Shown here: piece by piece, positions 41,241 through 49,794 of the stretch
How positions within the stretch are numbered: position 1 is the first letter of the stretch
Layout: each line of letters opens with the position of its first letter
Assembly: GCF_900116115.1 (NCBI RefSeq)
Contig: NZ_FOZP01000001.1
Span: 574,071-638,070, forward strand
Source of the DNA: Lutibacter maritimus
GTDB taxonomy: Bacteria; Bacteroidota; Bacteroidia; Flavobacteriales; Flavobacteriaceae
DNA: 64,000 bases
Direction of reading: 5' to 3'
Translations under genes and position numbers: made by a program
Notes under the pieces: model-generated
What the model saw: the letters and a program-made list of their open reading frames with translations, nothing else
Database searches by the model: none
What the model was told of the DNA's origin: nothing

Positions 41241-43460
41241 ATGTCATACAATATCAGTACAGAAGAAGAAAATAGAGAAATTGCTAGGCGTTATAAAGAC
41301 CTTTTAAAAGGTGCCTACCAAACTTTTACTGATGAAGATAAAAGGGAAATTAGAAAAGCCTTTGATATAGCTGTGGAAGCACATAGCAGTCAAAGACGAA
41401 AAACTGGTGAACCTTATATCTATCATCCAATTGCTGTTGCAAAAATTGTAGCTTATGAAATTGGTTTAGATACAACTTCAATAATTTCGGCACTTTTACA
41501 CGATGTTGTTGAAGATACAGATTATACTGTTGAAGATATTGAACGTTTATTTGGTGAAAATGTAGCAAAAATTGTACACGGACTTACAAAAATATCACAT
41601 TTAAAGAAAGATCAAGATGCATCGGTACAGGCTGAAAATTTCAGAAAAATGCTACTTACTTTAAATGATGATGTTCGGGTTATACTAATTAAAATTGCAG
41701 ACAGATTGCATAATATGCAAACTATGGATGCAATGCCAACCGACAAACAATTAAAAATTGCATCAGAAACGCTTTATATTTATGCCCCATTAGCGCATCG
41801 TTTAGGGCTTTATAACATAAAAACTGAACTTGAAAACTTAGGTTTAAAATATACCGAGCCTGAAATTTATAAAGAAATTCAAGATAAAATTAGGCAAAAT
41901 AAAGATCTGCAAGATCAATATATTGAAGGTTTTTCTAGTATAATTAAAGAAGCTTTAGATAAAGAAGGTTTTGATTATTTTATAAAAGGAAGACGAAAAT
42001 CCATTTATTCCATTCGTAAAAAAATGCTTTCGCAAGGGGTTTCTTACGATGAAATTTATGATAAGTTTGCTATTAGAATTATTTACAAATCAACCATAAA
42101 AAATGAAAAATTTGATGCTTGGAAAATCTATTCTATTGTAACAGATTATTTTAGACCGAATCCAAGCCGAATGCGAGATTGGATTAGTCAACCAAAATCT
42201 ACAGGTTATGAATCATTACATATTACTGTAATGGGACCGCAAGGAAAATGGGTTGAAGTTCAAATTCGATCATCTAGAATGGATGAAATTGCAGAAAAAG
42301 GTTATGCGGCTCATTACAAATATAAAAACCAAAATGAACGTGAAAGTGGTTTAGATGATTGGTTGAATAAAATTAAGGAAACTTTTGAAAATCAAGATAG
42401 TAGCGCGATTGATTTTGTGGAAGACTTTAAGTTAAATTTATATGCAAAAGAAATTTTTGTATTTACTCCAAATGGTGAATTAAAAGCATTGCCAAAAAAT
42501 GCAACCGCTTTAGATTTTGCATTTTCAATTCATACTCAAGTTGGAATGAATTGTCGTGGCGCAAAAATTAATGGAAAATTAAAACCCATAAGTCAAGAAT
42601 TATTTAGTGGTGACCAAGTTGAAATTATTACATCAAAAAACCAAAAACCCAATGTTGGTTGGCTAGATTTTGTTGTAACTGCAAGAGCAAGAACACGCAT
42701 TAAAAGTGCTTTAAAAGAAGGTCAAAAACGTACCGCTGAAGAAGGAAAAGAAATTTTAACAAGAAAACTTCGTCATTTAAAAATTACTTTAAATGAAAAA
42801 GTTGTGAATGAATTAGTTGTTTTCTTTAAGTTAAAAACAAGTTTAGATTTGTTTTACAGAATGGGTAATGGATCTATTGACAATAATGAGTTAAAAGATT
42901 TTGTTTCTCATAGAAATAATGCCTTTGTTAATTTCTTCAAAAATAGAATTAAAAGAAGCGCTCAAAATCCAGATGCTGTAGATAAAGATGAAATTGTTGA
43001 CAAATATGATTCATTGGTTTTTGGAAGTGAAGAAGAACGCCTAGATTTTAAAATGTCGCAGTGTTGTAATCCAATTCCTGGTGATAAGGTTTTTGGGTTT
43101 GTAACCATAAACGATGGTATTAAAGTTCATAAAAAAGATTGCCCAAACGCTATCAGTTTACAGGCAAATTATGCATACAGAATAATTCAAGCAAAATGGA
43201 TAGATTCCTCAAAACAAGAATTTAAAGCTATCTTAAAAATTCATGGAGTTGACCACGTAGGAATGGTAAACGAAATAACTCAGGTTATTTCAAAAAATAT
43301 GAGTGTAAATATTTTAAGTTTAAACATTTCTGGTTTAGATGGAATTTTTGATGGTAAAATAACCGTAAGTGTCCAAAATAAAAGTCAATTACAAAAATTA
43401 AGCGATAGTATAAAAAAAATAGAAGGAATTGAAACGGTCGATAGAATTTATAAACATTAA
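41241..43460 (+). CDS. Bifunctional (p)ppGpp synthetase/hydrolase
   Basis: A 739-residue RelA/SpoT homologue. HD hydrolase: HPIAVAKIVAYE and LLHDVVEDTDYT (about 85-97) with DRLHNMQTM. Synthetase: YDKFAIRIIY and GYESLHITVMGP (about 320-331). Then a TGS domain (IFVFTPNGELKALPKNA, about 395-411), a zinc-finger-like SQCCNPIPGD, and a C-terminal ACT domain. Both catalytic centres look intact, so it can make and destroy the stringent-response alarmone. It may be the only Rsh in the genome; that cannot be told here. Confidence 0.95.
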   Translation: MSYNISTEEENREIARRYKDLLKGAYQTFTDEDKREIRKAFDIAVEAHSSQRRKTGEPYIYHPIAVAKIVAYEIGLDTTSIISALLHDVVEDTDYTVEDIERLFGENVAKIVHGLTKISHLKKDQDASVQAENFRKMLLTLNDDVRVILIKIADRLHNMQTMDAMPTDKQLKIASETLYIYAPLAHRLGLYNIKTELENLGLKYTEPEIYKEIQDKIRQNKDLQDQYIEGFSSIIKEALDKEGFDYFIKGRRKSIYSIRKKMLSQGVSYDEIYDKFAIRIIYKSTIKNEKFDAWKIYSIVTDYFRPNPSRMRDWISQPKSTGYESLHITVMGPQGKWVEVQIRSSRMDEIAEKGYAAHYKYKNQNERESGLDDWLNKIKETFENQDSSAIDFVEDFKLNLYAKEIFVFTPNGELKALPKNATALDFAFSIHTQVGMNCRGAKINGKLKPISQELFSGDQVEIITSKNQKPNVGWLDFVVTARARTRIKSALKEGQKRTAEEGKEILTRKLRHLKITLNEKVVNELVVFFKLKTSLDLFYRMGNGSIDNNELKDFVSHRNNAFVNFFKNRIKRSAQNPDAVDKDEIVDKYDSLVFGSEEERLDFKMSQCCNPIPGDKVFGFVTINDGIKVHKKDCPNAISLQANYAYRIIQAKWIDSSKQEFKAILKIHGVDHVGMVNEITQVISKNMSVNILSLNISGLDGIFDGKITVSVQNKSQLQKLSDSIKKIEGIETVDRIYKH

Positions 43461-43523
43461 TTTATAAACAATTAAACGTTAATAAATATGCTTTTTTCTG
43501 GTTTAATTTTAAAAAATAAGAAG

Positions 43524-43531
43524 TAACTTTG
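43524..43531 (+). promoter_or_regulatory. -7 box TAACTTTG for the Fur-family gene
   Basis: Exact TAnnTTTG, 33 bases before ATG 43565. Confidence 0.55.
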
Positions 43532-43564
43532 TTGTTTAGTTCTACAACCTAAAAAGTTGAATTT

Positions 43565-44005
43565 ATGAGTAATGACAATCAAAAAATTGTAAAAAATGTT
43601 TTTGTGAATTTTTTAGAGGCGAATAGCCATAGAAAAACACCTGAGCGTTTTGCTATTTTACAAGAAATTTATGACCTCAATCATCATTTTGATATAGAAT
43701 CTTTATATATCCAAATGAAAAATAAAAACTACCGTGTTAGTAGAGCTACTTTATACAACACCATAGAGTTATTATTAGAATCGGGTTTAGTTAGAAAACA
43801 TCAATTTGGGCAAAATCAAGCACATTACGAAAAATCGTATTTTGACAAACAGCACGATCACGTAATATTAACAGATACAGGTGAAGTTATTGAATTTTGT
43901 GATCCTAGAATTCAAATTATTAAAAAAACTATTGAAGAAACTTTTAATATTGAAATTCAAAATCACTCACTTTATTTCTACGGAACAAAAAAACAAAACA
44001 ACTAA
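43565..44005 (+). CDS. Fur-family metalloregulator
   Basis: A 146-residue Fur-type regulator: winged helix with [16 protein letters not shown] (about 21-36) and [21 protein letters not shown] (split: [17 protein letters not shown], about 59-75), then the metal-binding half with [15 protein letters not shown] (about 90-104). The CxxC zinc site of some Fur proteins is absent; only one Cys (EFCDP) is seen there. Iron or peroxide sensing is possible. purA follows by 19 bases, so they likely share a transcript. Confidence 0.9.
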   Translation: MSNDNQKIVKNVFVNFLEANSHRKTPERFAILQEIYDLNHHFDIESLYIQMKNKNYRVSRATLYNTIELLLESGLVRKHQFGQNQAHYEKSYFDKQHDHVILTDTGEVIEFCDPRIQIIKKTIEETFNIEIQNHSLYFYGTKKQNN

Positions 44006-44024
44006 CATATTATAAAAAACCAAC

Positions 44025-45296
44025 ATGGCTGTAAATTTATTATTAGGACTACAATGGGGAGACGAAGGTAAAGGTAAAATTGTAGATGTTCTTACCAAAA
44101 ACTATGACATAATTGCTCGTTTTCAAGGTGGCCCAAATGCAGGACATACACTTATTTTTGATGGACATAAACACGTTTTGCATACCATTCCTTCAGGAAT
44201 TTTTCATAAAGACGCTGTAAATGTTGTTGGAAATGGCGTTGTAATTGATCCTGTAATTTTTAAAAGAGAATTGGAAAACCTATCTCAGTTTAATTTAGAT
44301 TTTAAAACAAAACTTTTAATTTCAAGAAAAGCACATTTAATTTTACCTACACACCGTTTGTTAGATGCTGCTAGTGAAACATCAAAAGGAAAAGCAAAAA
44401 TTGGTTCTACACTAAAAGGAATTGGCCCTACTTATATGGACAAAACTGGTAGAAACGGAATGCGTGTTGGAGATTTAGAATTAGAAGATTGGAAAGATAA
44501 ATATGCTGCTTTAACTGAAAAGCACATTAAAATGATAGAATTTTTTGATGTTGATATTCAGTATAATTTAGAAGAATTAGAAGCAGAATTTTGCGAAGCC
44601 ATTAATGTATTAAAACAACTAACTTTTATTGATAGCGAAGAATATTTAAACAATGCTATTAAAAACAATAAAACAATTTTAGCAGAAGGAGCTCAAGGAT
44701 CATTATTAGATATTGACTTTGGAACTTATCCATACGTAACTTCATCAAACACAACAGCCGCAGGTGCTTGTACAGGTTTAGGAGTTGCACCTAATAAAAT
44801 TGGTGAAGTTTTTGGAATTTTTAAAGCATACACTACTAGAGTTGGATCTGGTCCTTTTCCAACAGAATTATTTGATGAAGCAGGTGCAACTATGTCAAAA
44901 GTTGGAAACGAATTTGGCGCAACAACTGGCCGACCAAGAAGATGCGGATGGTTAGATTTGGTAGCCTTAAAATACGCTGTTCAAGTAAATGGTGTTACTC
45001 AACTAATGATGATGAAAGGTGATGTTTTATCTGGATTTGACACATTGAAAGTTTGTACATCATATAATTATAAAGGTACAGAAGTTAATTACTTACCTTA
45101 CAATATTGAAGAACATAACGTTACTCCTATTTATACTGAAGTTAAAGGTTGGAAACAAGATTTAACTGGAATGACTACTGAAGACACACTTCCAATAGAA
45201 CTAAAAGATTATATTAAATTTATTGAAGATTTTGTTGAAGTTCCAATTAAAATTGTTTCTGTTGGCCCAGATAGAAAACAAACAATAATGCGATAG
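44025..45296 (+). CDS. purA: Adenylosuccinate synthase
   Basis: A 423-residue enzyme for the first step from IMP to AMP, using GTP and aspartate. The signature QWGDEGKGK (about 10-18) with catalytic Asp and Lys, then FQGGPNAGHT (about 36-45) with the catalytic His, and GATTGRPRRCGWLD near 302 are all in place. Full length. It ends with a terminator. Confidence 0.97.
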   Translation: MAVNLLLGLQWGDEGKGKIVDVLTKNYDIIARFQGGPNAGHTLIFDGHKHVLHTIPSGIFHKDAVNVVGNGVVIDPVIFKRELENLSQFNLDFKTKLLISRKAHLILPTHRLLDAASETSKGKAKIGSTLKGIGPTYMDKTGRNGMRVGDLELEDWKDKYAALTEKHIKMIEFFDVDIQYNLEELEAEFCEAINVLKQLTFIDSEEYLNNAIKNNKTILAEGAQGSLLDIDFGTYPYVTSSNTTAAGACTGLGVAPNKIGEVFGIFKAYTTRVGSGPFPTELFDEAGATMSKVGNEFGATTGRPRRCGWLDLVALKYAVQVNGVTQLMMMKGDVLSGFDTLKVCTSYNYKGTEVNYLPYNIEEHNVTPIYTEVKGWKQDLTGMTTEDTLPIELKDYIKFIEDFVEVPIKIVSVGPDRKQTIMR

Positions 45297-45299
45297 TAT

Positions 45300-45332
45300 T
45301 AAAAAGCTTCAAAAAATTTGAAGCTTTTTTTT
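45300..45332 (+). terminator. Terminator of purA
   Basis: Stem AAAAGCTTCAAA with its complement and a T run of eight, directly after the purA stop codon. Confidence 0.9.
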
Positions 45333-45393
45333 AACGTACATTTATAACTTTTAATTTAAGTTTTAATTAAATTTGGCTCTAAATATTTATAAT

Positions 45394-46935
45394 TTGAAAA
45401 AAATTATTTTTCTTACTTTTTTCATTATTTGCTCATTAGGTTATTCTCAAACAAAGAGAATAAAAATTCTTCAAGCAGATAATACTTTGACTGATCCAAA
45501 ATATCCTGGGGCAACAATTTCAATAGGTAATGTTTTTGTTGAACACGATGGTGCTACACTTCGTTGTGATAAAGCTTATATATATCAAGAAAAAAAACTG
45601 ATAAAAGCTTTAGGAAATGTAATAATGAACCAAGGAGATACTGTTATACAGTACAGCAAATATGTTGATTATGATGGCAATAAAAAGTTTGCGACATCAT
45701 GGGGAAAAGTTGTTTTAAAAGATCCAATGATGACTTTAGAAACAGATACTCTAAAGTTTGACAGAGAAAAACAATTACTTCATTATGTAACAGGTGGAAA
45801 AATTAAAGACACCACAAATGTTTTAACAAGTAAAATTGGCTATTATTACTTACAAACTAAAAAGTTTCAAGCATATACCAATGTTGAAGTTACAAATAAA
45901 GACAGTAAGCTAATAACCAATCAGTTAGACTATAATACATATACTGGTATTGCAGATTTAACTGGACCATCAACCATTACAAATGATAAAAATTCCATTT
46001 ATACAGAAAACGGTCATCATAATTCTAAAACAAATATTTCACATTTCTTAAAAAATTCAAAGATATATTATCAGGATAGAATTATTTCGGGAGACAGTTT
46101 ATACTATAATAAAAATAAGGAATTTGCCTCGGCAACTGGCAATATTAAAGTTTTAGATACTATAAACCACTCGGTGATAAAAGGTGGTTATGCTGAATAT
46201 TACAAATTAAAAGATTCCGTGTACATCACCGATAAAGCTGTTGCAATATCATTAGTTGAAAAAGACTCTCTATACATTCATGGCAATAAATTAATGGTAA
46301 CCGGCAAAGTGGATGAACGCATAGTACGAGCTTTTAATAAAGTGAAATTTTTTAAGGTAGATTTACAAGGAAAATGCGATTCGTTAATTACAAATGAAAA
46401 AACGGGTTTAACCAAATTATTAAAAAACCCAGTAATGTGGGCTCAAGGAAACCAAATTACTGGAGATACTATTCATTTTATTTCTAACGCTAAAACAGAA
46501 CAATTGGATTCATTAAAAGTATTAAATAATGCTTTTATGATACAAAAAGATTCTGCAGGTTACAGCCAATTAAAAGGTAAAAACATGTATGGTAAATTTG
46601 AAAATAATAAGCTAAAAACCCTTGATGATGTTGGAAATAGTGAGGTTATTTATTATATGCGAGATGAGGCTCAGGTTTTAATTGGTATTGTAAAAATGCA
46701 AAGTAGTAGAAATATTTTTATTACCATGAATAACAATGAAATTGAAACCATTGATTTTAATATTAAACCTTCAGGAAATACATATCCTCCATCCAAATTT
46801 TTAGAAAAAGATAAACTTTTAAAAGGTTTTATTTGGCGTGAAACAGAACGACCAAAAAAAATGGAAGATATTTTTATTCATGATGAAGAAATTGTTCCTC
46901 CCAAAAAAACGGATAAAAAAATTATAACACAATAA
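45394..46935 (+). CDS. OstA/LptA-like exported protein
   Basis: About 513 residues. The chosen TTG start at 45394 gives a compact signal peptide MKKIIFLTFFIICSLGYSQ; the alternative TTG at 45373 adds seven residues before it. The mature protein is a long run of beta repeats (for example GNVFVEHDGATLRCDKAYIY and GNVIMNQGDTVIQYSKYV) typical of OstA-like proteins that carry lipopolysaccharide across the periplasm. This long form is the Bacteroidota LptA/LptD-N-like type. The aminotransferase gene follows by nine bases. Confidence 0.85.
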   Translation: MKKIIFLTFFIICSLGYSQTKRIKILQADNTLTDPKYPGATISIGNVFVEHDGATLRCDKAYIYQEKKLIKALGNVIMNQGDTVIQYSKYVDYDGNKKFATSWGKVVLKDPMMTLETDTLKFDREKQLLHYVTGGKIKDTTNVLTSKIGYYYLQTKKFQAYTNVEVTNKDSKLITNQLDYNTYTGIADLTGPSTITNDKNSIYTENGHHNSKTNISHFLKNSKIYYQDRIISGDSLYYNKNKEFASATGNIKVLDTINHSVIKGGYAEYYKLKDSVYITDKAVAISLVEKDSLYIHGNKLMVTGKVDERIVRAFNKVKFFKVDLQGKCDSLITNEKTGLTKLLKNPVMWAQGNQITGDTIHFISNAKTEQLDSLKVLNNAFMIQKDSAGYSQLKGKNMYGKFENNKLKTLDDVGNSEVIYYMRDEAQVLIGIVKMQSSRNIFITMNNNEIETIDFNIKPSGNTYPPSKFLEKDKLLKGFIWRETERPKKMEDIFIHDEEIVPPKKTDKKIITQ

Positions 46936-46944
46936 ACATAAAAA

Positions 46945-48144
46945 TTGAAAGCAGATTTTTTAAAATATCAGGCGCAAACAAGCCCAAGTCCTTTAGCTCT
47001 TGAAATTGCAGAAGCCAAAGGAAGTTATGTTTATGATACAACAGGAAATAGATATTTAGATTTTATTGCAGGAGTTTCAGCAAATACGTTGGGGCATAAT
47101 CATCCAAAAATTTCTGAAGCAATTAAAAATCAAGTAGATAAGTACACGCATGTGATGGTTTATGGAGAGTTTATTCAAAAACCACAATTAGATTTATGTA
47201 AATTCTTAGCCGAAAAATTACCACAAAACCTTAATACTACCTATTTAACAAATTCTGGAACTGAGGCTACAGAAGGCGCTTTAAAATTGGCAAAAAGATT
47301 TACTGGACGCAGCGAAATTATTGCTGCAAAAAATGCGTATCACGGTAATACACAAGGATCTATGAGCGTTTGTGGTGCCGAAGAACAAAATAGCGCATTT
47401 AGACCTTTAATTCCCGGTATTAAATTTATTGAATTTAATAATTTATCAGAAATATCAAAAATCACCTCAAAAACAGCTGCTGTAATTTTTGAAACTATTC
47501 AAGGTGGAGCCGGATTTATTGAGCCTGAAAACGATTATTTTAAAATTATTAAACAAAAGTGTGAGGAAGTTGGAACTTTGTTAATTTTAGATGAAATTCA
47601 ATCTGGAATTGGAAGAACAGGTAAATTATTTGGCTTTGAAAACTACAATGTTATTCCAGATATTATTGTTACAGGTAAAGGTTTAGGTGGTGGAATGCCA
47701 ATTGGTGCTTTTATTTCTTCTAATACAATTATGAGTTGCTTAAAACAACAACCAAAATTAGGCCACATTACTACTTTTGGAGGTCATCCTGTTATTGCAG
47801 CAGCTGCACTTGCTACTTTACAAGAATTATTTAATGCTGATGTTTTACAGCAAATTGAATATAAAGAATCTTTATTTAAAAAATTACTAGTACATCCATT
47901 AATTTCTGAAATTAGAGGAAAAGGGTTAATGCTAGCCATAATAGTTGAAACAAGTGAAATTGCATCTAAAGTTATTTTAAAATGTTTAGATAAAGGATTG
48001 TTATTATATTGGCTATTATTTGAAACAAAAGCAATAAGAATCTCTCCTCCTCTTACTATTTCAGATGATGAAATTTATATTGGTTGTAATATTTTAATTG
48101 AAACTTTAAATGAAATTTTTGAAGATATTCAAAAAGATTACTAA
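46945..48144 (+). CDS. Class III PLP aminotransferase
   Basis: A 399-residue enzyme with a TTG start. Cofactor motifs are clear: LTNSGTEATEGALKLAKR (about 103-120), LILDEIQSGIGRTGKLF (about 212-228) and the Schiff-base Lys in VTGKGLGGGMPIG (about 245). It is closest by eye to acetylornithine/ornithine-type aminotransferases, but no arginine genes are near, so the substrate is open. Linked by a 9-base gap to the OstA-like gene. Confidence 0.9.
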   Translation: MKADFLKYQAQTSPSPLALEIAEAKGSYVYDTTGNRYLDFIAGVSANTLGHNHPKISEAIKNQVDKYTHVMVYGEFIQKPQLDLCKFLAEKLPQNLNTTYLTNSGTEATEGALKLAKRFTGRSEIIAAKNAYHGNTQGSMSVCGAEEQNSAFRPLIPGIKFIEFNNLSEISKITSKTAAVIFETIQGGAGFIEPENDYFKIIKQKCEEVGTLLILDEIQSGIGRTGKLFGFENYNVIPDIIVTGKGLGGGMPIGAFISSNTIMSCLKQQPKLGHITTFGGHPVIAAAALATLQELFNADVLQQIEYKESLFKKLLVHPLISEIRGKGLMLAIIVETSEIASKVILKCLDKGLLLYWLLFETKAIRISPPLTISDDEIYIGCNILIETLNEIFEDIQKDY

Positions 48145-48224
48145 TACTGTGTCAGTAATAAATTCCTTAATTGCAGACTTTTAGTTAAAATAATGTTAAT
48201 TTAGTACTATGTTATACACAATAG

Positions 48225-48250
48225 CGTAACAATAATGTTTTATGGTCGTC
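48225..48250 (+). promoter_or_regulatory. ECF-type promoter before the 40-residue peptide gene
   Basis: CGTAACA, 15 bases, CGTCAT: the same spacing and sequence as the promoter of the ECF operon at 20223-20248. No TAnnTTTG box is present before this gene. Confidence 0.45.
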
Positions 48251-48285
48251 ATTTAAGTAAACAAAAACATTTAAAACTACTTATT

Positions 48286-48408
48286 ATGAAAACTTTAGAA
48301 CAAAACTTACCACAACAAAATACTAAAAAAGTACATTTAGTAAATTTTTCAAACACTAAAAGATTACAATGGGATAGATACAGACGTTATGGATTATATG
48401 CTTCTTAA
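48286..48408 (+). CDS. Unrecognised 40-residue basic peptide
   Basis: An ATG-to-TAA frame of 40 codons that begins MKTLEQNLPQQNTKKVHLVN and ends RRYGLYAS. It has eight Lys/Arg, three Tyr and one Trp in the last 13 residues, and no Cys, signal peptide or membrane segment. A promoter-like ECF element lies 35 bases upstream and a strong terminator 22 bases downstream, so it forms its own unit between an aminotransferase gene and the convergent VWA gene. No family is recognised; a signalling or RNA/protein-binding peptide are both possible. Confidence 0.6.
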   Translation: MKTLEQNLPQQNTKKVHLVNFSNTKRLQWDRYRRYGLYAS

Positions 48409-48429
48409 AATTAATTTCTTAAAAATATA

Positions 48430-48460
48430 AAAACCTGTTTAGATGTATACAGGTTTTTTT
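48430..48460 (+). terminator. Terminator of the 40-residue peptide gene
   Basis: Stem AAACCTGT / ACAGGTTT with a 10-base loop, then seven T. Confidence 0.85.
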
Positions 48461-48470
48461 ATGCGCAAAA

Positions 48471-49634
48471 TTATTGAGCATATTTATTTATCAGTCTAAC
48501 TAATAAATCATTTAAAGTTTCAACATCATATGCTCCAACACTAGCTTCTAAATGATCATTACCAATACCACTGTGATTGGTAATAAAAACATATGTTCCG
48601 TTAGTAGAAACTGAAAAAAAACGCATTAAAAATTCTGTTTCTTTATCAATTCCACTGGCCGTTACAGGAATAAGTTTTATACCTTTTTGTGATGCTTTTT
48701 TAATTAAATTTTGAAGTGTATTAATTATCTGATTAGTATAATGTGGCGGTGCATCTAACAAAAGAAAGGCAATTCTTGTTTTTGAATTATCGGACCATTG
48801 CAAATTATTTACGGCTGCATTTAACGCTGTATCAACCGCTTCAGGAAAATCACCTCCTCCATCTGCACTTTGTTGATTTATAAAATTAAGTGTTGAAGAA
48901 ATATCATTTGTAAAATTGGAATGTTTTACTACATACGCATCACCTTCGTCTCTATAAAAAACGGTCGATGTAAAAATATCTAAAGTTGAATTTTCATTTT
49001 TTACTCTTTGAATAACGCTTTTTAAATCGTCTTTTAAAAATTCTAACTCATCTCCCATAGATCCTGTGGCATCAACAATAAAACTTAATTCAACTTTATT
49101 TGAAGTATTTTGTATTGAATTTAATTCTATAGAAATGATACCATCTTCAAAACATTTTACAGGAGTGTCAACTTGTTGATTATTTATAAATAGAGAATAA
49201 TCGGCAACATCAATTGTTGTTTCTTTATCAAAAAGTCCAATCCATAACTCTGCAATTCCAAAATTATCTGTTTTAGTTTCCCATATTACATCTTGATTTT
49301 TTTTAATTGCAACAGTAACATTTACAGCTGGGTTGCTATTTTGTTTAACCTGAACAGAAACTCTATTATTGGTATAAAAACTCCAATAGGCTGATTTATC
49401 TGAATACGATTGTCCATTTAAAAGGTTGTTCCAAAAATCCCAATTTGCTAAATCATTCCACTCTCCTGCAGTTATTAAACCGGCTTGTTCTTGTTGCCCT
49501 CCTTCTGGATATTCTCCACTGCTTGAACTAAAATCATCGGTCATTAAATAATCATCACTAGTTGAAATATCATTATTACAACTTACAATTAAAAGTGCAG
49601 TTACTATAAATACAAGAGTACGGATTTTTTTCAT
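48471..49634 (-). CDS. von Willebrand A domain lipoprotein
   Basis: About 387 residues from ATG 49634, which gives MKKIRTLVFIVTALLIVSCN, a lipoprotein signal; the frame can begin six codons earlier. A beta-rich region (about 75-185) leads to a VWA domain (about 190-380) with MIDAS motif DATGSMGDE and the later Thr/Asp positions (GGGDFPE, LLLDAPPHY). Metal-dependent adhesion or binding at the cell surface is the family role. An ECF-like promoter matching that of the sigma operon lies upstream, so it is likely in that regulon. Confidence 0.88.
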   Translation of the reverse strand: MKKIRTLVFIVTALLIVSCNNDISTSDDYLMTDDFSSSSGEYPEGGQQEQAGLITAGEWNDLANWDFWNNLLNGQSYSDKSAYWSFYTNNRVSVQVKQNSNPAVNVTVAIKKNQDVIWETKTDNFGIAELWIGLFDKETTIDVADYSLFINNQQVDTPVKCFEDGIISIELNSIQNTSNKVELSFIVDATGSMGDELEFLKDDLKSVIQRVKNENSTLDIFTSTVFYRDEGDAYVVKHSNFTNDISSTLNFINQQSADGGGDFPEAVDTALNAAVNNLQWSDNSKTRIAFLLLDAPPHYTNQIINTLQNLIKKASQKGIKLIPVTASGIDKETEFLMRFFSVSTNGTYVFITNHSGIGNDHLEASVGAYDVETLNDLLVRLINKYAQ

Positions 49635-49667
49635 TTTAATTTTTTTTAGCATTCATTTAACATTTTT

Positions 49668-49711
49668 GTAAAATCTCAGCTTATTCAAATGAATAAGCAT
49701 AGAGATTTTAC
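49668..49711. repeat. 44-base interrupted palindrome
   Basis: GTAAAATCTC (49668-49677) and GCTTATTC (49679-49686) pair exactly with GAATAAGC (49691-49698) and GAGATTTTAC (49702-49711), 18 pairs with a 4-base loop. No T run follows on either strand, so it is not an ordinary terminator. It lies in the leader of the VWA gene. Confidence 0.65.
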
Positions 49712-49760
49712 ATTAAACTTTTTAAATTGTGGTAAAAAGCTTTAACCTATTTATATCTAT

Positions 49761-49787
49761 TACGTTGTAAAGTTTTAAAACGCTACA
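49761..49787 (-). promoter_or_regulatory. ECF-like promoter of the VWA gene
   Basis: On the minus strand TGTAGCG, 16 bases, CGTAATA. The 14 bases TGTAGCGTTTTAAA and the spacing recur at 52793-52819 before the lipoprotein/sigma operon. Confidence 0.55.
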
Positions 49788-49794
49788 AAAAATA

